A DNA stretch of 64,000 nt, taken from an uncultured Flavobacteriia bacterium (lineage in GTDB: Bacteria; Bacteroidota; Bacteroidia; Flavobacteriales_D; Crocinitomicaceae). Below the pieces are notes generated by a model that was given only the letters and a program-made list of their open reading frames with translations, did no database searches and was not told where the DNA came from. Every line of letters begins with the position of its first letter. The first letter of the stretch is position 1. The position numbers and the translations under genes were made by a program. The stretch spans positions 1-64,000 of the forward strand of contig CALJTX010000049.1 of assembly GCA_937975705.1 (NCBI GenBank). Reading direction: 5' to 3'. This document shows, piece by piece, positions 61,556 to 64,000 of this stretch.

Positions 61556-62122
61556 TTAAAAATCAAATAGCGTAGGCATGTCTGAAGCCGGCTTTTGTTT
61601 TTCTACGCTGCGTTTTTTGGGTGGCGCAATTGCTGTGGGTGTTGGCTCCTTTTCAAGTGTGGGTGTGGGTTCTTTTTCAAGTACCGGCGTTGCAATTTCT
61701 TGGAGAATGGGAGTGGGCGTTTGAAGGGGCTTGCTTTCATATTGAACAGGCAAGCTCAATAATTTGGCTTTGATGCCTTCCAATTTGCTAATGATTTCAG
61801 CAATGTTTTGGCTGGCCGGAGCAACTGCATTTTGAACCATTGGAACAGGCTCGACAAGCGGGGTGCTGGTTTTTTGTTTGAGTGCTTTTTTGGCACCTTC
61901 TAGCGTATATCCCTCTACTTTAACGAAGTGATAAATGCGTTTGATTTGCTCGATTTCCTTGACTGAAAAAAGACGGTTACCCTTCTTGTTCTTTTTTGAA
62001 ACGGTTAGGTTAAATTCCTTCTCCCAAAACCTTAAAAGTGAGGCGTTTACTTGGAGCATTTCTGCCACTTCGCCAATGCTGTAATAAAGTTTGCTAAGTG
62101 TTTGATTTTCAATTGAGGGCAT
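61556..62122 (-). CDS. MerR-family transcriptional regulator
   Basis: 188 residues. The N-terminal winged helix is LYYSIGEVAEMLQVNASLLR, FWEKEFNLTVSKKNKKGNRL and FSVKEIEQIKRIYHFVKVEG (about 11-80), the form common in Bacteroidota. A Pro/Thr-rich C-terminal half contains a tandem LEKEPTPT repeat. There are no Cys metal-sensing motifs. It diverges from an NlpC/P60 gene whose promoter lies 35 to 42 bases from its ATG. Confidence 0.9.
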   Translation of the reverse strand: MPSIENQTLSKLYYSIGEVAEMLQVNASLLRFWEKEFNLTVSKKNKKGNRLFSVKEIEQIKRIYHFVKVEGYTLEGAKKALKQKTSTPLVEPVPMVQNAVAPASQNIAEIISKLEGIKAKLLSLPVQYESKPLQTPTPILQEIATPVLEKEPTPTLEKEPTPTAIAPPKKRSVEKQKPASDMPTLFDF

Positions 62123-62156
62123 GTGTCTACTTGAATGAAGATTCGAAAATAATTAT

Positions 62157-62164
62157 TATTTTTG
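62157..62164 (+). promoter_or_regulatory. -7 box of the 62181 NlpC/P60 gene
   Basis: TATTTTTG, exact TAnnTTTG, 16 bases before the ATG at 62181. Confidence 0.5.
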
Positions 62165-62180
62165 CAATGGCTTTCAGAAA

Positions 62181-62690
62181 ATGAAAATAAAAGGCATATT
62201 TTTCTTCTTTCTTTTTTTGGTCTTCGCTCAAGGGTTGTTGGCCCAGCCGCCGAATGCACCAGAGCAAACCCAAGCGCCCTTGCCAAATGATCCGCAAGTA
62301 GACGCCATCATAGATTACGCAAAGCGTTTTTTAGGTGTTCCGTATCGTTATGGAGGTACCACTCCTTCCGGTTTTGATTGCTCTGGTTTTATCAATTACA
62401 TCTTTGGTAATTTTGGTTTTGACCTCGTGCGCACAAGTTACGGTTTGGCAGAGCTCGGCACCACCGTTAAGCTCTCTGAAATACGCCCCGGAGACCTCAT
62501 GTTCTTCAAAGGGAGCAATGTCAATTCAACAAGTGTAGGGCATGTGGCGCTCGTGGTGGAAGTAACCCCAACAGCAATCAAATTCATTCATTCTGCCAAT
62601 ACAGGTGTACGCATAGACAACTTCAATACCTCACAGTATTACATTCAGCGCTATCTCAAAACCAAGCGCCTAGACTACGGCACGCCGTAA
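62181..62690 (+). CDS. secreted NlpC/P60 (C40) peptidase
   Basis: 169 residues. It has a signal peptide (MKIKGIFFFFLFLVFAQGLLAQ), a short Pro-rich linker, and an NlpC/P60 domain with C67 (PSGFDCSGFINYIFG), H121 (SVGHVALVVEV) and H137 (KFIHSANTGV). The YRYGGTTPSGFDCSG entrance is typical of Spr/MepS-like endopeptidases that cut peptidoglycan cross-links or stems in the periplasm. Confidence 0.93.
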   Translation: MKIKGIFFFFLFLVFAQGLLAQPPNAPEQTQAPLPNDPQVDAIIDYAKRFLGVPYRYGGTTPSGFDCSGFINYIFGNFGFDLVRTSYGLAELGTTVKLSEIRPGDLMFFKGSNVNSTSVGHVALVVEVTPTAIKFIHSANTGVRIDNFNTSQYYIQRYLKTKRLDYGTP

Positions 62691-62695
62691 ATATG

Positions 62696-62703
62696 TAACT
62701 TAG
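62696..62703 (+). promoter_or_regulatory. -7 box of the queuosine-precursor transporter gene
   Basis: TAACTTAG (one mismatch to TAnnTTTG) ends 4 bases before the ATG at 62708 and overlaps the end of the 5-base gap after the C40 peptidase gene. Confidence 0.45.
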
Positions 62704-62707
62704 CCAC

Positions 62708-63415
62708 ATGGAGCAAGCACAACTCAACGAGCGCAGACAATGGCTTTTTATCGCCTTAGCGGGCTTGTTTGTCACCAATGCCGTAACAGCTGAGCTCATC
62801 AGCAATAAGCTGATTCAAATTCCGCTTGAAGGGTTCTTTTTCGGTAAAAAAGTGGGGCCCTTCATTACCATTATCGGGATACTTCCTTGGCCAGTTGTTT
62901 TTTTATTGACCGACTTACTCAATGAATTTTATGGTCAAAAAGCAGTGCGCAGGCTTTCTTGGATCACAGCAGGGCTCATTGCCTATTGTTTTTTAATTGT
63001 TGGTCTTTCCATGGCTGTACCTGCCTACGAGATCAAAGGATCAAAATTAGCAACCAACGCAGCTTACAATTTGGTGTTTGGCCAGGCTCAAGCAGTTATT
63101 GTTGGCAGTATTGTCGCCTTTTTGGTGTCGCAGCTTCTCGATGCATATTTGTTTGACAAAATAAAGCAAAAGACAGGCAATCGCTTCATTTGGTTGCGCA
63201 GCACCGGCAGTACGCTAATCTCGCAGCTCATCGATTCCTATATTGTGCTCTATATCGGCTTTGTTTTACCCGGAGCCATGAGTTTGTCTACTTATATGGA
63301 AGTTGCACCAACCAACTATCTCTTGAAAATTTTAATAGCTGTGCTGCTTACACCGCTGGTTTATGCAGGGCATTGGCTGGTTAGGCGTTATTTGAATCAC
63401 TCCAAAGACGTTTAG
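62708..63415 (+). CDS. queuosine precursor transporter (YhhQ/VUT family)
   Basis: 235 residues, about six membrane helices. Family signatures are FVTNAVTAELISNKLIQI, FLLTDLLNEFYGQKAVRR, LLDAYLFDKIKQKTG, WLRSTGSTLISQLIDSYIVL and the C-terminal NYLLKILIAVLLTPLVYAGH. It imports queuine or preQ1 precursors for tRNA modification. Its 3' end overlaps the MFS gene tail-to-tail by 35 bases. Confidence 0.93.
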   Translation: MEQAQLNERRQWLFIALAGLFVTNAVTAELISNKLIQIPLEGFFFGKKVGPFITIIGILPWPVVFLLTDLLNEFYGQKAVRRLSWITAGLIAYCFLIVGLSMAVPAYEIKGSKLATNAAYNLVFGQAQAVIVGSIVAFLVSQLLDAYLFDKIKQKTGNRFIWLRSTGSTLISQLIDSYIVLYIGFVLPGAMSLSTYMEVAPTNYLLKILIAVLLTPLVYAGHWLVRRYLNHSKDV

Positions 63416-64000
63416 TTTTTTGGAGTTGTAACAAGAGCGCTAGCACAGCTATTCCACCAAAGCCTGCTGCAATAAACAAACAAGTACGGGCACTTTCTAT
63501 AGAGTTTTTGTAGCAAAAAAATGTCAGCCCAGACCCAATTAAAATACCAATTTCAAGTGCAATAAATAACGTGCCCGACCCCGTGCCGCGTCTGTGAGCC
63601 AAGCTCAAGTCGGCGGTCCAGGCAAAGAGCGTTGGGCTTGAAATTCCGGTTGCCAAGCCAAAAATGGTAGCGGCCAATGAATAGCTCCAAATATCGTCTG
63701 AAAATCCTAAAAGTGTCATACTGATCACGAGCAAAATACAACCGAGGAGCATAGTTTCTCTGCGGCCAATGCGGTCCGAAAGCGAGGAGAAAACCAAGCG
63801 TATGCCTATTGTGCTCAGGACGTAGATGCCGAAAAAATAGCCTTTGTTGGCTATGCCCAAGTATGCAGAGTAATCTGGCGTCAGGACAAAAATAACGCCT
63901 GAGCTAATGGCGGTCAATAGCATGATCAGTGCTGCAGGCTTGACACTTGGTTCTACGACATCTTCCCACTTGATCAATAGCTGTTTCCAATTAAAGGCCT
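63381..64000 (-). CDS. MFS transporter, 5' end cut by window edge
   Basis: At least 206 residues; the frame stays open past the window end, so the N-terminal half is missing. The visible part is the second six-helix bundle of a major facilitator protein, with a motif A-like loop SSLSDRIGRRETMLLG and RRGTGSGTLFIALEIGILIG. The substrate is unknown. Tail-to-tail overlap of 35 bases with the queuosine transporter gene. Confidence 0.88.
   Translation of the reverse strand, partial: AFNWKQLLIKWEDVVEPSVKPAALIMLLTAISSGVIFVLTPDYSAYLGIANKGYFFGIYVLSTIGIRLVFSSLSDRIGRRETMLLGCILLVISMTLLGFSDDIWSYSLAATIFGLATGISSPTLFAWTADLSLAHRRGTGSGTLFIALEIGILIGSGLTFFCYKNSIESARTCLFIAAGFGGIAVLALLLQLQKTKRLWSDSNNA

Noticed and set aside
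1..64000. CRISPR arrays, insertion sequences, prophage or restriction islands
   Set aside because: No regularly spaced repeats, transposase, integrase, terminal inverted repeats or phage genes were found on either strand. The partial tRNA at the left edge could be an integration site, but only core-type genes follow it here.

Overview
The window is chromosomal DNA of a Bacteroidota bacterium, most likely of the order Flavobacteriales. The signs are type IX secretion (T9SS) C-terminal sorting domains, SprB-type repeats, a DUF5686 barrel, a DUF2400/TIGR02757 protein, a fused RND-TolC metal pump, the near absence of Shine-Dalgarno sequences and promoter boxes of the Bacteroidota form TAnnTTTG. 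I see no phage, insertion sequence, CRISPR array or rRNA operon, and no gene-free stretch longer than about 190 bases, so this looks like stable core genome. The window cuts a tRNA-Arg on the left and an MFS transporter on the right.

Layout. 1-3600: tRNA-Arg(UCG), a large T9SS-secreted protein and a small outer-membrane barrel. 3599-6860 (minus): four overlapping or adjacent genes, comprising an extended SDR, a CPBP membrane protease homologue, a classical SDR and a seven-helix membrane protein with CREST-like features. 6888-8732 (minus): an ECF sigma factor abutting a protein that joins an anti-sigma-like membrane anchor to a barrel-like domain. 8781-21322 (minus): a complete 14-gene complex I operon, nuoA to nuoN, with a short NuoG. 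21457-24295: a barrel protein and a secreted M1 aminopeptidase. 24364-30789 (plus): a divalent-metal efflux cluster (small secreted protein, CzcA-TolC fusion, adaptor) followed by a di-heme lipoprotein. 30818-33336 (minus): PH-domain protein, glyA and an NlpC/P60 protein. 33385-36740 (plus): surE, a membrane protein, lpxB and a SpoIID-like protein, mostly coupled by 4-base overlaps. 36764-41503 (minus): divIC/ftsB-like gene, a secreted unknown and both methylmalonyl-CoA mutase subunits. 41597-48106 (plus): a barrel plus helix-hairpin-helix barrel pair, a second ECF sigma factor with a 55-residue tail-anchored protein, pyrD, an HMG-CoA lyase and two envelope proteins. 48103-53951 (minus): DUF2400 protein, LolD-type ATPase, ribBA, pepD, menB and a DOPA-dioxygenase-like protein. 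54143-64000: LuxR-type regulator, GH20 hexosaminidase, cystathionine beta-synthase, BtuF-like protein, DUF5686 barrel, MerR regulator, NlpC/P60 lipoprotein-like hydrolase, queuosine-precursor transporter and a partial MFS protein.

How it fits together. The genes describe an aerobic or microaerobic respiring cell (complex I, menaquinone synthesis through MenB) that breaks down protein and chitin-like sugars outside the cell (T9SS peptidase, GH20). It degrades branched-chain amino acids or propionate (mutase, HMG-CoA lyase) and exports divalent metals. The most interesting features are small: a tRNA whose near-universal 19-56 tertiary pair appears swapped to U-A, promoter boxes at a fixed 3-5 bases from many start codons (suggesting leaderless mRNAs), an FNR-like palindrome at the class II position before the dioxygenase gene, a perfect palindrome across the pyrD start codon, and several uncharacterised envelope or regulatory pairs.
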